From: CAYVOV01 sp964453525
GTDB taxonomy: Bacteria > Chloroflexota > Dehalococcoidia > Dehalococcoidales > UBA2162
Assembly (NCBI GenBank): GCA_964453525.1
Contig: CAYVOV010000007.1
Span: forward strand, 1 to 64,000
Length of the DNA stretch: 64,000 nt
Direction of reading: 5' to 3'
Part shown: positions 18,077 through 27,451 of the stretch, piece after piece
Numbering within the stretch: the stretch's first letter is position 1
Layout: every line of letters starts with the position of its first letter
The notes under the pieces: generated by a model
The model's database searches: none
The model's input: the letters and a program-made list of their open reading frames with translations, nothing else
Told to the model about the DNA's origin: nothing
Position numbers and translations under genes: made by a program

Positions 18077-18604
18077 ATGAAAACTTATGATTTACTGACT
18101 GATGGCTACACACGTATTGCGCAGGTTCTGGAGAGAGCGCTGAAAGGGCTTACCGTGGATGATTTAAAGTGGCTGCCCCACCCTGAGTCCAACAGCATCG
18201 GCTGGTTGACATGGCATCTCACCCGTGTCCAGGATGACCACATCGCCTCTCTGATGGGAGAAGAACAACTCTGGATTAAGGACGGATGGCACACCAAATT
18301 CAACAGACCTGCCGACCCCAGAGACCGGGGATTTGGAGACACTCCGGAGCAGGTGGCCGCTTTCGACTGCCCGAATGCGGAAACACTGCTCGCCTATCAC
18401 CGGGCAGTATCGGAACGGTCGAAGGCATACTTCCCCACACTTTCGGAAAAAGACCTTGATAGAGAGCTTCAGGAGCCGCAGTACACACCCCTGCCAACCG
18501 TCGGGGTGAGGCTTATAAGTGTTCTGGCAGATAATCTACAGCACGCCGGACAGGCAGCATTCGTCCGCGGACAGCTCCAGGGCAGGGGCTGGCAGAGCTT
18601 TTAA
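18077..18604 (+). CDS. DinB-like four-helix protein
   Basis: About 175 residues of the DinB/DUF664 type: a four-helix bundle with the metal-binding His pattern typical of the family (WLTWHLTRVQDDHI near the middle, ADNLQHAGQAAFVRGQL near the end). Many relatives are thiol-dependent enzymes (bacillithiol or mycothiol transferases), and EgtB carries the same fold as its N-terminal domain. The reading frame is open back to a GTG at 18038, but ATG at 18077 follows CGGAGAGAAA and is preferred. It is divergent from egtD. A role in thiol chemistry is possible but not shown. Confidence 0.75.
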   Translation: MKTYDLLTDGYTRIAQVLERALKGLTVDDLKWLPHPESNSIGWLTWHLTRVQDDHIASLMGEEQLWIKDGWHTKFNRPADPRDRGFGDTPEQVAAFDCPNAETLLAYHRAVSERSKAYFPTLSEKDLDRELQEPQYTPLPTVGVRLISVLADNLQHAGQAAFVRGQLQGRGWQSF

Positions 18605-18630
18605 ACAGCACAGGGTAATGGAATAACAGG

Positions 18631-19515
18631 TTATAGTCCGGCTGCTTCCAGGATATCAGGCACTACTTCTTCGCGGCCTATCGCCATGATATGGACGCCA
18701 TCGCAGACTTCTTCCTGCTTCAGGGCAGCAATCATCCGCCCGGCAATGGCGATGCCTGTTTTGATTGCTTCGCCTTTCGGGGCGTTTGCCAGCTCATCAA
18801 TCAGTTCCTGGGGAACGAAAATGCCGGGCACGTTCTCGGTCATCACTCGTGCCATCCTAGCCGAAGTCAGCAGCACTATCCCGGCCAGGATTTTAACCGG
18901 AAATTTCCGGGCGTACTCCATGAACCGCTTGAAATTATCGAGGTCATAAATCGCCTGGGTCTGAAAGAACTCGGCTCCCGCCTCCACTTTCTTCTCAAAC
19001 TTGATAAGCTGAGGTTCAATCGGATTCGCCTCCGGAGTCACTATAGCCCCGGCACAGAACTCCACAGCGCCGTCAAGCTCGTTCCCGCCCAGGTCGATGC
19101 CGGTCTCAAGCTGCCGGATTGTCCGCAATAGCTGGGATGAATCAAGCTCGAAGACATCCCGCGCTTGTTTGTGGTCGCCGACCACCACAGCGTCTCCGGT
19201 AAGACAGAGAACATTTCTAATTCCCCTTGAATAAGCAAAGAAAAGGTCTGCCTGTAAGGCCAGTTGATTTCTGTCACGGCAGGTCATCTGCAATATCGGT
19301 TCACCGCCCTGCTCCTTGACATGCAGACAGCCACCGAGGGAAGGAAAGCGCATTACCGAGCTTTGATGGTCGGTGATGTTAATACCATCCACTTTATTCT
19401 TGAGGAGGTCGATATGGTGACACATTTTTTCAATATTGGTACCCTTCGGCGGGGCAATTTCACTTGTTACAACGAACTTGCCCGAAGCCAGGGTCTCTTT
19501 AAAGCTCTGTACCAT
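18631..19515 (-). CDS. metF: methylenetetrahydrofolate reductase
   Basis: A 294-residue FAD-type TIM barrel that reduces methylene-THF to methyl-THF. Recognisable segments are VVTSEIAPPKGTNIEKM, GINITDHQSSVMRFPS, ILQMTCRDRN, the FAD-contact LCLTGDAVVVGDH, and AGAEFFQTQAIYD. It lies 15 bases downstream of metV, the pairing seen in acetogens and other Wood-Ljungdahl organisms, where MetF works with MetV and an electron-transfer partner rather than with free NADPH. The upstream NuoF/NuoE/FdhA-like genes on the same strand are the likely partner. It is preceded by GAGGAGGATTATT. Confidence 0.93.
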   Translation of the reverse strand: MVQSFKETLASGKFVVTSEIAPPKGTNIEKMCHHIDLLKNKVDGINITDHQSSVMRFPSLGGCLHVKEQGGEPILQMTCRDRNQLALQADLFFAYSRGIRNVLCLTGDAVVVGDHKQARDVFELDSSQLLRTIRQLETGIDLGGNELDGAVEFCAGAIVTPEANPIEPQLIKFEKKVEAGAEFFQTQAIYDLDNFKRFMEYARKFPVKILAGIVLLTSARMARVMTENVPGIFVPQELIDELANAPKGEAIKTGIAIAGRMIAALKQEEVCDGVHIMAIGREEVVPDILEAAGL

Positions 19516-19530
19516 AATAATCCTCCTCGT

Positions 19531-20175
19531 TCAGGTGATGACGGTAGCTCTGGGTCTGGGTACTACCTGAGAGTTCTTAATCGGCTGGTACTTGCGCATC
19601 AAGTCCAGCCGGCCCTGCTCTTTCAGGCGGTTATAAATCAGCGTCCAGGCACAGTCCTTGTTCTTATCGACTTCACACTTGCCATCGTTTGTCCCGCCGC
19701 AGGGTCCGTTCAGCAGGTGCTTGTGGCAGGCGGTAACCGGACAGATACCGGCGGTCCAGCCCAGAAGACACTGGCCGCACTGGGCGCAGACCTCGCGGAA
19801 GCTGCCGGGACCGTCTTCCAGTCCCAGGAAGACCGTATCAACAGCCGGTATTACAGGTTTTTTAATCGAATCGGCTACCCGGCACACCCCCAGGGCACAG
19901 GACATCACCAGGATGCCATCCGTGTTCTCCAGCAACGTCTTGTTTTCCTCAAGAGTGGCTTCGGTCATATCATCACAGGCAGTGGGAATAACCGCCCAGC
20001 CGGTGACAAGTTTCCCCATTTCCTGGAGGGTGTTGTTCATCTCGATGACCTCGTCCCTGCCCCCGGTCTTGGTCACGGTGGTGCATGTACCACAGCCGAT
20101 TATGTATATTTTGTCCAGCCCTTCAAGTTGCTCCTGGATTTCCTCTATAGGCTTTTGCACGGTAATTGATTTCAT
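19531..20175 (-). CDS. metV: MetV, MTHFR C-terminal-type Cys-rich subunit
   Basis: A 214-residue protein of the MTHFR C-terminal family (MetV). Many cysteines are grouped in CGTC, SCALGVC, CAQCGQCLLGWTAGICPVTAC and GPCGG, fitting a zinc and/or Fe-S binding role. In acetogens MetV forms a complex with MetF and links it to electron-bifurcating modules. The gene sits between the NuoF-like fusion (38 bases upstream) and metF (15 bases downstream), exactly where a connector subunit would be expected. Its start follows GGGGGTCAGCA. Confidence 0.88.
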   Translation of the reverse strand: MKSITVQKPIEEIQEQLEGLDKIYIIGCGTCTTVTKTGGRDEVIEMNNTLQEMGKLVTGWAVIPTACDDMTEATLEENKTLLENTDGILVMSCALGVCRVADSIKKPVIPAVDTVFLGLEDGPGSFREVCAQCGQCLLGWTAGICPVTACHKHLLNGPCGGTNDGKCEVDKNKDCAWTLIYNRLKEQGRLDLMRKYQPIKNSQVVPRPRATVIT

Positions 20176-20213
20176 TGCTGACCCCCTGACATACGTTAAA
20201 TCCCCACCTGCTT

Positions 20214-23200
20214 CTAAACTATTTCAAGGTCACACCTCAGGCAGCGTTTGGCTTCCTCTATCGCCTGCTCTTCCGAGAAGCCAAGCTCAATTTCTTCGAA
20301 GCTCTGCTTTCTTTGCTGAGTGGGCAAGACCGGTACTTCCATCCTGGGTCTTTCTTCCCATACTTCCTCTTCTTCCCCTTCCTCTGCGGGTATCACTTCA
20401 CCGACGATATCCGCTTTTGTATCGTACAAATGAACCGGCGAGGTGTCTCCAATGAGGTACTTGTCAATGGCAATGGCACCTCTCCTGCCGGCGGCAATCG
20501 CTTCAATTACCATACCTGGTCCGGTGGCGAAGTCGCCCCCGGCAAAGACACCTTCCACGTTCGTCGCCAGAGTATTGCTATCAACAACAAGCGTCTCCCA
20601 CCGGGTGCGCTCAAGGGCGCTGTCCGCGGGAAGAAAGGAGAGGTCGGGAGCCTGACCGACGGCGGCAATGACGGTATCGGCCTCAACAACAAAATCGGAA
20701 TCGGCAATCGGCATCGGCTGCCGCCGCCCGCCGGCGTCAAGTTCACCCAGTCTCATCCGAACGCAGTGCAGACCGGTTACCTGCCAGTTCTCACTGAGTA
20801 TCCGGGTAGGATTGACGAGGAAATTCATCCGGACGCCCTCGGCCACAGCTTCGTCAAATTCGACCTCGGTGACAAGCATCTCATCCCGCGACCGCCGGTA
20901 GTAGATGTTCACTTCCTCGGCGCCGAGACGCAGAGCAGTCCGCGCCGAGTCCAGAGCCACATTTCCGCCACCGATGACAGCCACCCGTCTTCCCACCTCA
21001 ACGTGCTTACCAATTCTGACATCCCTGAGGAACCTGAGCCCGTAATAGAAGTTGGAAACATCTTCAAGCTCACCCGGAATGCCCAGTTGCTGGCTTCTCT
21101 GGGCGCCAGCGGCAATAAATACCGATGCATAACCCTCTTCTTTCAGCCGGTCAATATTGAAACTGGTTGTCATCGGAGTGTTATATCTTATCTCAACACC
21201 CTTTTTGGCAATATAGTCAATCTCGGCCTGTATAACCTCGCGCGGCAAACGGAATTCGGGTATGGCTACCGATAGCATCCCGCCACCAACCGGAAGCGCT
21301 TCGAATACCGTCACCGGATAGCCCATCTGTGCCAGGAAGTAAGCACAGGACAGTCCGGTGGGTCCAGCTCCGATAACGGCTACTTTCTCATTCTTTGTCC
21401 TGGGGAAAGGTTCAGGGTCGGGAAGTTCGGATATATGGTTGAAATACCAGTCGGCAGCATAGCGCTTCAGCGCCCGTATCGCCACCGGGTCATCCAGTTC
21501 TCCGCGCCGGCACCGCCTCTCGCAGGGATGGTGGCAGATGCGACCGCAAATCGCCGGAAACGGATTACGCTCTCTAATTGTTTCGACGGACTCCAGATAC
21601 TCGCCAGCGGCAATATGAGCGACATATTTCGGGACATTAATCCCCACCGGACAGGTATGCTGGCAGGGAGATATCATCAGGGCATCGCAAACGGCCGCCG
21701 GACATTTCTTTTCCCTTATATGAGCTTCATACTCATCCTTGAAATACTCAAGAGTGGTAAGCACCGGATTGGGACAGGTCTGTCCCAATCCGCAAAGCGA
21801 GCACTCCTTTACCGTCCGGGCGATGCTGTAGAGGGTATCCAGGTCTTCATTGCGCCCTTTGCCCTGTGTAATTCTGGTCAGGATATCGAGCATCTGTCTT
21901 GTCCCCAGGCGGCAGGGGGTACATTTACCACAGGACTCATCCTGAGTAAAACTGAGGAAATAGCGGGCTATCTCCACCATACAGGTACTTTCATCCATCA
22001 CCACCATACCGCCGGAGCCGACAATGGAGCCGAGTTTAGCCAGAGTCTCATACTCCACCGGAGTATCAAGGAACTGGACGGGGATACAGCCACCGGAGGG
22101 ACCTCCGGTCTGCACCGCCTTGAAACGCTTGCCTCGGGGAATACCACCTCCGATATCAAAGATAATATCCGTCAGAGGAGTCCCCATCGGCACTTCCACC
22201 AGTCCGCTGTTGGTAATCTTCCCGGTAAGGGCGAAGATGGCGGTTCCTTTGCTGTTCTCAGTGCCGATTCCGGCAAACCAGTCAGCTCCGCGGTCGATTA
22301 TAATCGGAATGGAGGCCAGGCTTTTTACGTTATTAATATTCGAAGGCTTTCCGTCGAGGCCCGATTGTGCCGGGAAGGGCGGACGAGGACGCGGCATACC
22401 CCTCTTGCTTTCAATGGAAGCCATCAGGGCTGTTTCTTCTCCGCAGACAAAAGCTCCGGCGCCTTCCTTGACATGAATCTCAAAGTCAAAGCCAGAGCCG
22501 AGGATATTCTCGCCAAGGAAGCCTTTTCCCCAGGCTTGCTCCAGAGCAATGTAAAGGCGTTTTATCGCCAGCGGATACTCGGCACGGGCGTAGATATAGC
22601 CTTCGTTTGCCCCGGTGGCATAGGCACCAATTACTATGCCCTCCAGAACAGCATGCGGGTCTGCCTCCAGTATTGAGCGGTCCATAAAGGCACCCGGGTC
22701 ACCTTCATCGGCATTGCATATCATGTATTTTTTATCGCCCGGGGCCTCGGCAAGGCGTTCCCATTTGAAACCGGTAGATACACCGGCACCACCTCTACCC
22801 CTCAAGCCGGACTTTTTCACCTCCTCAATCACTTGCTCTGGAGTCATCTCCTGGAGCACTTTCTTCAGCGCCCGGTAGCCTCCCCGGTCGATATAATGTT
22901 CGATTTTCTCCGGATTTATATGTCCGCAGTTACCCAGGATGACGCGCTGCTGTTTATCGTAGAAGTTAATCTCCGAATATAGCGGCACCGGCTTGCCCGT
23001 AGCAGGGTCTTTATAGAAAAGCCTTTCGATAGGCCTGCCGTCATGCAGGTGCGCACTGACAATCTCCGCCGCATCTTCAGCCTGGACATGGGTATAGAAG
23101 ATGCCTTCCGGTTCGATAACGACATTGGGGCCCTGCTCGCAGAACCCGTGACAGCCCGTCAGGTCAACCTCGGTATCTTCTATTCCCTGCCTTGCCACCT

Positions 23201-23300
23201 CTTCCGCCAGCGCCTTATAGACGGCATCGGACCCGGCGGAAACGCACCCCGTCCCCTGGCAGACGAAAATAGTACGGTGATTTTGCATCCTATTCTCCAT
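20214..23300 (-). CDS. NuoF-type NAD(H)/FMN subunit fused to GltD-like FAD oxidoreductase
   Basis: A 1028-residue fusion. Residues 1-110 are a thioredoxin-like 2Fe-2S domain (CQGTGC, CHGFCEQGP). Residues 110-530 are a NuoF core with the FMN/NADH site (LRGRGGAGVSTGFKW, NADEGDPG) and the 4Fe-4S site ESCGKCTPC near 455. Residues 540-1020 are a GltD/NfnB-like module with an Fe-S N-domain and two dinucleotide folds (VIGAGPTGLS near 640, VIGGGNVALDS near 775). Such fusions occur in soluble hydrogenases, formate dehydrogenases and bifurcating complexes, giving two flavin sites for NAD(P)H. With NuoE, the FdhA-like subunit, MetV and MetF this suggests an electron-bifurcating or transhydrogenating complex (inference). 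The start could instead be ATG at 23288. Confidence 0.9.
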   Translation of the reverse strand: MENRMQNHRTIFVCQGTGCVSAGSDAVYKALAEEVARQGIEDTEVDLTGCHGFCEQGPNVVIEPEGIFYTHVQAEDAAEIVSAHLHDGRPIERLFYKDPATGKPVPLYSEINFYDKQQRVILGNCGHINPEKIEHYIDRGGYRALKKVLQEMTPEQVIEEVKKSGLRGRGGAGVSTGFKWERLAEAPGDKKYMICNADEGDPGAFMDRSILEADPHAVLEGIVIGAYATGANEGYIYARAEYPLAIKRLYIALEQAWGKGFLGENILGSGFDFEIHVKEGAGAFVCGEETALMASIESKRGMPRPRPPFPAQSGLDGKPSNINNVKSLASIPIIIDRGADWFAGIGTENSKGTAIFALTGKITNSGLVEVPMGTPLTDIIFDIGGGIPRGKRFKAVQTGGPSGGCIPVQFLDTPVEYETLAKLGSIVGSGGMVVMDESTCMVEIARYFLSFTQDESCGKCTPCRLGTRQMLDILTRITQGKGRNEDLDTLYSIARTVKECSLCGLGQTCPNPVLTTLEYFKDEYEAHIREKKCPAAVCDALMISPCQHTCPVGINVPKYVAHIAAGEYLESVETIRERNPFPAICGRICHHPCERRCRRGELDDPVAIRALKRYAADWYFNHISELPDPEPFPRTKNEKVAVIGAGPTGLSCAYFLAQMGYPVTVFEALPVGGGMLSVAIPEFRLPREVIQAEIDYIAKKGVEIRYNTPMTTSFNIDRLKEEGYASVFIAAGAQRSQQLGIPGELEDVSNFYYGLRFLRDVRIGKHVEVGRRVAVIGGGNVALDSARTALRLGAEEVNIYYRRSRDEMLVTEVEFDEAVAEGVRMNFLVNPTRILSENWQVTGLHCVRMRLGELDAGGRRQPMPIADSDFVVEADTVIAAVGQAPDLSFLPADSALERTRWETLVVDSNTLATNVEGVFAGGDFATGPGMVIEAIAAGRRGAIAIDKYLIGDTSPVHLYDTKADIVGEVIPAEEGEEEEVWEERPRMEVPVLPTQQRKQSFEEIELGFSEEQAIEEAKRCLRCDLEIV

Positions 23301-23772
23301 CCTTCTTTAGCAACCGCTCTACACTTTTGGGATTCAGATGGCCGTGAACACGGTCGCCGACCACCATATTGGGAGCCAGAGCACAAACGCCGATACAGGC
23401 AACAGTCTCCAGGGTATATTCGAGGTCGGGAGTTGTCTCGCCTTCCTCGATACCAAGCTGCCGCTTGACCAGTTTCAGTATCGTTTTTCCTCCCCGCACA
23501 TGGCAGGCGGTACCGCGGCATACTCTGACAACATGCTTGCCCCGGGGTTCGGTATAAAGTTGCGCGTAAAAGGATATAACTCCCTGCACCTGACTGGGAA
23601 AAAGCCCCAGCGCCCCGGATATCTCCGGTATGGACTCAGGAGGAATATAGCCGATTTCCTCCTGAATTTTTTGAATAAGCGGGATTAACGGCCATTTCTG
23701 CCGACTGTATTCGGAGACAATTTCTTTTATCCGGGCAAGGTCAGCTTGGGTAACCGTTTCTATTTCATCCAT
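23290..23772 (-). CDS. nuoE: NuoE-type 2Fe-2S thioredoxin-like subunit
   Basis: A 160-residue NuoE/HydC-type subunit. An N-terminal helical bundle (RIKEIVSEYSRQKWPLIPLI) precedes a thioredoxin-like fold whose 2Fe-2S ligands are the Cys pair in CRGTACHVRGG and the pair in CIGVCALAPN. It passes electrons to the NuoF-type flavin subunit encoded next; the two genes overlap by about ten bases. It also overlaps the end of the FdhA-like gene. The frame is open to a TTG at 23790, but ATG at 23772 preceded by AAAGGA is a better start. Confidence 0.9.
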   Translation of the reverse strand: MDEIETVTQADLARIKEIVSEYSRQKWPLIPLIQKIQEEIGYIPPESIPEISGALGLFPSQVQGVISFYAQLYTEPRGKHVVRVCRGTACHVRGGKTILKLVKRQLGIEEGETTPDLEYTLETVACIGVCALAPNMVVGDRVHGHLNPKSVERLLKKDGE

Positions 23773-26341
23773 CAGGCTGTATCCTTTCAATTCTTACCTT
23801 CTGCGCTTTCAGTGAAGGCGTTTTCGTCTCCGGGTCAAGGGAAACATTAAATAACACGTTAGCCGGAGCTTCCGGGAATGACACCGGCAGGAAGAGCATT
23901 CCTTCAGGCAGGCTATCGGAAATCCTGGGTCTGGCGGTAAGTTCACCAGCCGGCGAGCTCACTTTTAGCTTATCGCCGTTTCCAATACCGAGCCTCCGGG
24001 CATCGGACCCGTTCATCTCAAGGAAAGCCTCCGGGTTAAATTCAGCCAGCCTCCGTGCCCTGGAGCTCCTTGTCCCGGCGCCGAAGTGGTAAAGCAAAGT
24101 CCCGGTGAGCAGGGTAAAGGGATAACCGTCCTTCTCTTCTTTCTTTTCCGGAATATATTCCACCGGCAAAAGGCTGGTAGTCACTCCCGGCAGTTGCTTA
24201 ACGTCAACGCGTTCCGTAATCTCATCCGTTATCTCCCGTATCGAGGAGTACGGTAGCGGATGATTCATCTTTTCAGCAAGCCGGAGGATTATCTGCCAGT
24301 CCGGCAGGCTTTCGCCGACCGGCTCAATTACTTTCCTTACCTTGCCTGTCCGTCCCTCGAAATTGGTGAACGTTCCCTCTTTCTCAGCGAAGCTCGCCGC
24401 CGGTAGTACAACTGTCGCCAGCCCGGCTGTCTCGGTGAGCAAAATATCCTGCACGACAAGGAAATCCAGTGAAGCCAGAGCGTCAGCGACCAGGCTACTA
24501 TCAGGGAAACTGAGGACAGGATTCTCTCCCACTATCCACAACGCTTTTATTTTCCCCGCCTTTATCTGCTCTATTATTTCCAGGGCAGTCAGTCCTGGTT
24601 TGTCCGGCAGGCCTGCATTCCAGTATTCTTCGAACTCTTTCCTCGCACCGGCATCGGCAACACTTTGATATCCGGGGAGATAATCGGGCAGTGTCCCCAT
24701 GTCACAGGCACCCCGTCCGTTATTTTCTCTCTGCAGGGCAAAGACTCCACTGGCGGTATTGCCGGTAAGAACAGCCAGGTTGGTCAGTGCTTTTACGCTA
24801 TCAGCACTGTTTCTCTGCTGGGTAATACCGGTGCCGTAGACAATTGCCGCCTTCTCCGCCCCGGCATAAAGTCGTGCCGCAGCTTGAATTTCCCCGGCAG
24901 AAACACCAGTAACAGACTCCACATACTCCGGCGAATACTTCTCCAGCGCTCCGGTAAATGTTTTATACTCATCTGTTTTAACGTTGACAGAATCGTTTTT
25001 GAGTAAACCTTCATCAATAATCACCTTCGCCATGCCATTCAGTAAAGCAACATCCGTTCCAATTACGGGTTGTAGCTGGAGATGAGCAAACGGAGACAGG
25101 GCTGTTTGCCGTGGGTCTACCAGTATCAACCTGGCGCCTTTAAACCTGGCTGCCCGCTTTATTGCGTATTCGACAATCGGTGCTGATGAGGAAGGATTTG
25201 CTCCGATTACAATTATCACATCCGACTGCTCAAGAGCGTTGATGTCGCTCGCGGCACCGGCAAGGCCGGCACTGGATAACCGGCTGCCATTATCGATATT
25301 GTTTGTCCCCAGAATACATCTGGTGAATCTTTGAAGGAGGTAATTCTCCTCATTGGTGCACTTTGAAGAGCCGAGAACCGCCAGACTATCAGCGCCGTGC
25401 TTATCTGTTATCCGTTTGAATTCGGCGGCTACCTGTTCCAGAGCCTGCTCCCAGGACACTTCCTCGAAACCATCATCAGCCTTAACCAGAGGTCGGGTTA
25501 ATCTATCCGGACTGTAGATATAGTCATAGCCATAGCTTCCCCTTACGCAGAGAGCACCGCGATTTATGCCTTCTTTGCCGGGTCTCATCCGCACGATATG
25601 GTTATTCTTTACTTCCGCAGAAATGCTGCAGCCACAGCCACAGAAAGCGCAGGTGGTCTCAACGCTTTTCCCGGCAGTACCCGAACATAACCAGTCCTTC
25701 TCCATTAAGGCGCCGGTAGGGCACATTGCCACGCAGGTGCCGCAGAAAAAGCATTCGGAAGCCTCCAGCGGTAAATCATTACTGGTGGCAATTTTACTGA
25801 CGAATCCCCGGTGAAAGTAATCTATAGCTCCATCAACGACAAGCTCCTGGCAGGCTCGAATACATTTGGCGCAGAGGATACATTTACTCAAGTCACGTTC
25901 AATGAAGGGATTTACCTCCTCGATGGCAGCTACTTTGGGAATTCTCTCAAAATCGATAAGCCCGATTCCCAAATCCGAAGCGGCCTTACGCAACTGACAC
26001 CGGTTACCCTTATCGCAGACGATGCAGTTCTCGGGATGGCTGGCAAGCATAAGCTTTATTACATTCTTGCGGTGTTGAATAACCCGCGGCGAATTGGTAT
26101 TGATTACCATACCCGCAGCAATCGGGGTAACGCAGGAAGCCATTAACCTAGCGGTGGGCTCGTCTTCAACAATACAGAGGCGGCAAGCACCGAAAGGAGG
26201 TAAGTGGGTATCGTGGCAAAGGGTAGGAATCTCCACTCCCGACTCATTTGCCAGCTCCAGGATACTCATTCCCGGATAACCGCTTACCTCCCGTCCGTTC
26301 AGAGTGATTGTTACCGGCTGCAAATTTACATCCCTTCTCAA
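23765..26341 (-). CDS. FdhA/NuoG-like molybdopterin subunit with Ser at the metal-ligand site
   Basis: An 858-residue subunit: 2Fe-2S domain (residues 10-80), His-Cys segment NCIVCDKGNRC, two 4Fe-4S ferredoxin motifs (CILCAKCIRAC and CFFCGTCVAMCP), then a bisPGD oxidoreductase domain with its own 4Fe-4S (CAFCGCGC) and a C-terminal MopB domain. It resembles cytoplasmic NAD-linked formate dehydrogenase. However, where FdhA has DHCARLC/U-H, this protein reads NIDNGSRLSSAG (about 345-355), so both the Cys/Sec ligand and the catalytic His are missing. Ser at this site is known in Dehalococcoides FdhA-like proteins, where formate oxidation is doubtful. It is the first gene of the five-gene block ending in metF. 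The start is TTG at 26341 or 26323. Confidence 0.88.
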   Translation of the reverse strand: MRRDVNLQPVTITLNGREVSGYPGMSILELANESGVEIPTLCHDTHLPPFGACRLCIVEDEPTARLMASCVTPIAAGMVINTNSPRVIQHRKNVIKLMLASHPENCIVCDKGNRCQLRKAASDLGIGLIDFERIPKVAAIEEVNPFIERDLSKCILCAKCIRACQELVVDGAIDYFHRGFVSKIATSNDLPLEASECFFCGTCVAMCPTGALMEKDWLCSGTAGKSVETTCAFCGCGCSISAEVKNNHIVRMRPGKEGINRGALCVRGSYGYDYIYSPDRLTRPLVKADDGFEEVSWEQALEQVAAEFKRITDKHGADSLAVLGSSKCTNEENYLLQRFTRCILGTNNIDNGSRLSSAGLAGAASDINALEQSDVIIVIGANPSSSAPIVEYAIKRAARFKGARLILVDPRQTALSPFAHLQLQPVIGTDVALLNGMAKVIIDEGLLKNDSVNVKTDEYKTFTGALEKYSPEYVESVTGVSAGEIQAAARLYAGAEKAAIVYGTGITQQRNSADSVKALTNLAVLTGNTASGVFALQRENNGRGACDMGTLPDYLPGYQSVADAGARKEFEEYWNAGLPDKPGLTALEIIEQIKAGKIKALWIVGENPVLSFPDSSLVADALASLDFLVVQDILLTETAGLATVVLPAASFAEKEGTFTNFEGRTGKVRKVIEPVGESLPDWQIILRLAEKMNHPLPYSSIREITDEITERVDVKQLPGVTTSLLPVEYIPEKKEEKDGYPFTLLTGTLLYHFGAGTRSSRARRLAEFNPEAFLEMNGSDARRLGIGNGDKLKVSSPAGELTARPRISDSLPEGMLFLPVSFPEAPANVLFNVSLDPETKTPSLKAQKVRIERIQPDG

Positions 26342-26378
26342 CTCAATAATTATTCTGGACCGTTACTTCCTGCCCGAC

Positions 26379-27197
26379 CTAAGATGAATTCGCCTGCTTC
26401 CAGTTCGCCGATACATAGGCGAAGGCTGCCGGGAAGTACCTTCCCGCGGCTACAGCTCTTATTCCGGAAAGAAGTTCAGAACTGGCGGCTCTTTTCGGAA
26501 TGAAGCCCTGGGCGCCAGCTTCTTTGGCGACAAACATGTTCTCTTCCGAGTCATACTGCGTTAAAATCAGGACCCTTACCTCAGGCATATCCTTGCTGAT
26601 TCGCTTTGTCGCTTCCAGGCCACTCATTACCGGCATAGAGATATCCATGAGAACTATATGCGGCACCAGTTCCTTTGTTTTATCAATGGCTTCCTGACCG
26701 TCTACTGCCTCACCCACCACGTCAATATCATTTTGCAGAGTGAGAACGGAACATATTCCGTCCCTGACCATGGTATGGTCGTCCACCACCAGGACTTTTA
26801 TCGTTTTCATCGATTCTTCGAGAAGCCCCTGGATTCGAGTCAGTATCGAGTCAGGCTCAACGGGCTTGATTGCATACTCCTCGGCTTCTAGCTGCATACC
26901 TTCGAATATTCTCCATCCTTTTACCTGCCGTTCGGCAGGGGGAGCATCAATCACCACCAGAGGTATGTCCTTATACCTGGAATGTCCTTTCAGCCATTGA
27001 TGCATTGAGAACGCCTGTCCGGCCGGAGCCAGAGTGCCGAGGACAATAACATCAGGCTCCTGGCCCAGCATCTCCTGCCCTTCTTCTTTGCTCAGGCAGC
27101 AAATTACCTTATAGGCTTTGGCTTCCAGAGCCTGCTGTAAGGTCTTTAAAAAATCCGGTTCATCGTCTATCAGGAGGACTTTTTTTTTCTCTGCCAT
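26379..27197 (-). CDS. tandem-receiver response regulator without output domain
   Basis: A 272-residue protein with two receiver domains. The first (1-125) starts KKVLLIDDEPDFLK but has Gly (VIVLGTLAPAG) in place of the phospho-accepting Asp, so it is probably not phosphorylated. The second (about 131-255) is complete: VLVVDDHTMVRDG, phospho-acceptor in VLMDISMPVM, and a Lys in GFIPKRA. It resembles the NarL-type receiver of the next regulator, but the protein ends without an HTH domain. It may relay or titrate phosphate for the neighbouring kinase. It is separated from that pair by 250 bases holding repeated ACCCTG motifs. Confidence 0.85.
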   Translation of the reverse strand: MAEKKKVLLIDDEPDFLKTLQQALEAKAYKVICCLSKEEGQEMLGQEPDVIVLGTLAPAGQAFSMHQWLKGHSRYKDIPLVVIDAPPAERQVKGWRIFEGMQLEAEEYAIKPVEPDSILTRIQGLLEESMKTIKVLVVDDHTMVRDGICSVLTLQNDIDVVGEAVDGQEAIDKTKELVPHIVLMDISMPVMSGLEATKRISKDMPEVRVLILTQYDSEENMFVAKEAGAQGFIPKRAASSELLSGIRAVAAGRYFPAAFAYVSANWKQANSS

Positions 27198-27334
27198 TTC
27201 ACACCTCCCAGCTTCTTAATATCGGTCAGTTTCTCTGGTATAAGCTTACTTTGAGTTACCGACACAACATCAGCGGAAAAAAAGGCTGATTTCCAATATC
27301 ATATCCGCTACTGAAAAGGGGGACAATGGCAAAT

Positions 27335-27413
27335 ACCCTGAAGGGGTGAGCATTCCACTACTGAAATTACTTAGGGAATTACCCTGTATATCAAAGGGGA
27401 AAAACCCTGTAGG
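27335..27413. promoter_or_regulatory. cluster of ACCCTGWA repeats between response regulator genes
   Basis: Three copies of ACCCTG(A/T)A occur at 27335, 27381 and 27404. The first forms the palindrome CCCTGAAGGG, and the second is preceded by AGGG five bases upstream (AGGGAATTACCCT). They lie in the 250-base gap upstream of the tandem-receiver gene and downstream of the NarL-like gene. They are good candidates for LuxR-type regulator binding sites; this is inference from symmetry and position. Confidence 0.4.
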
Positions 27414-27451
27414 ATATTTTGCGAGAAATAGAGATAAAGCTGTGTATGTCT

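Noticed and set aside
21435..22676. 413-codon ORF on the plus strand opposite the NuoF-GltD gene
   Set aside because: It is a long open frame antisense to a clearly conserved coding region, with no ribosome site or family match.
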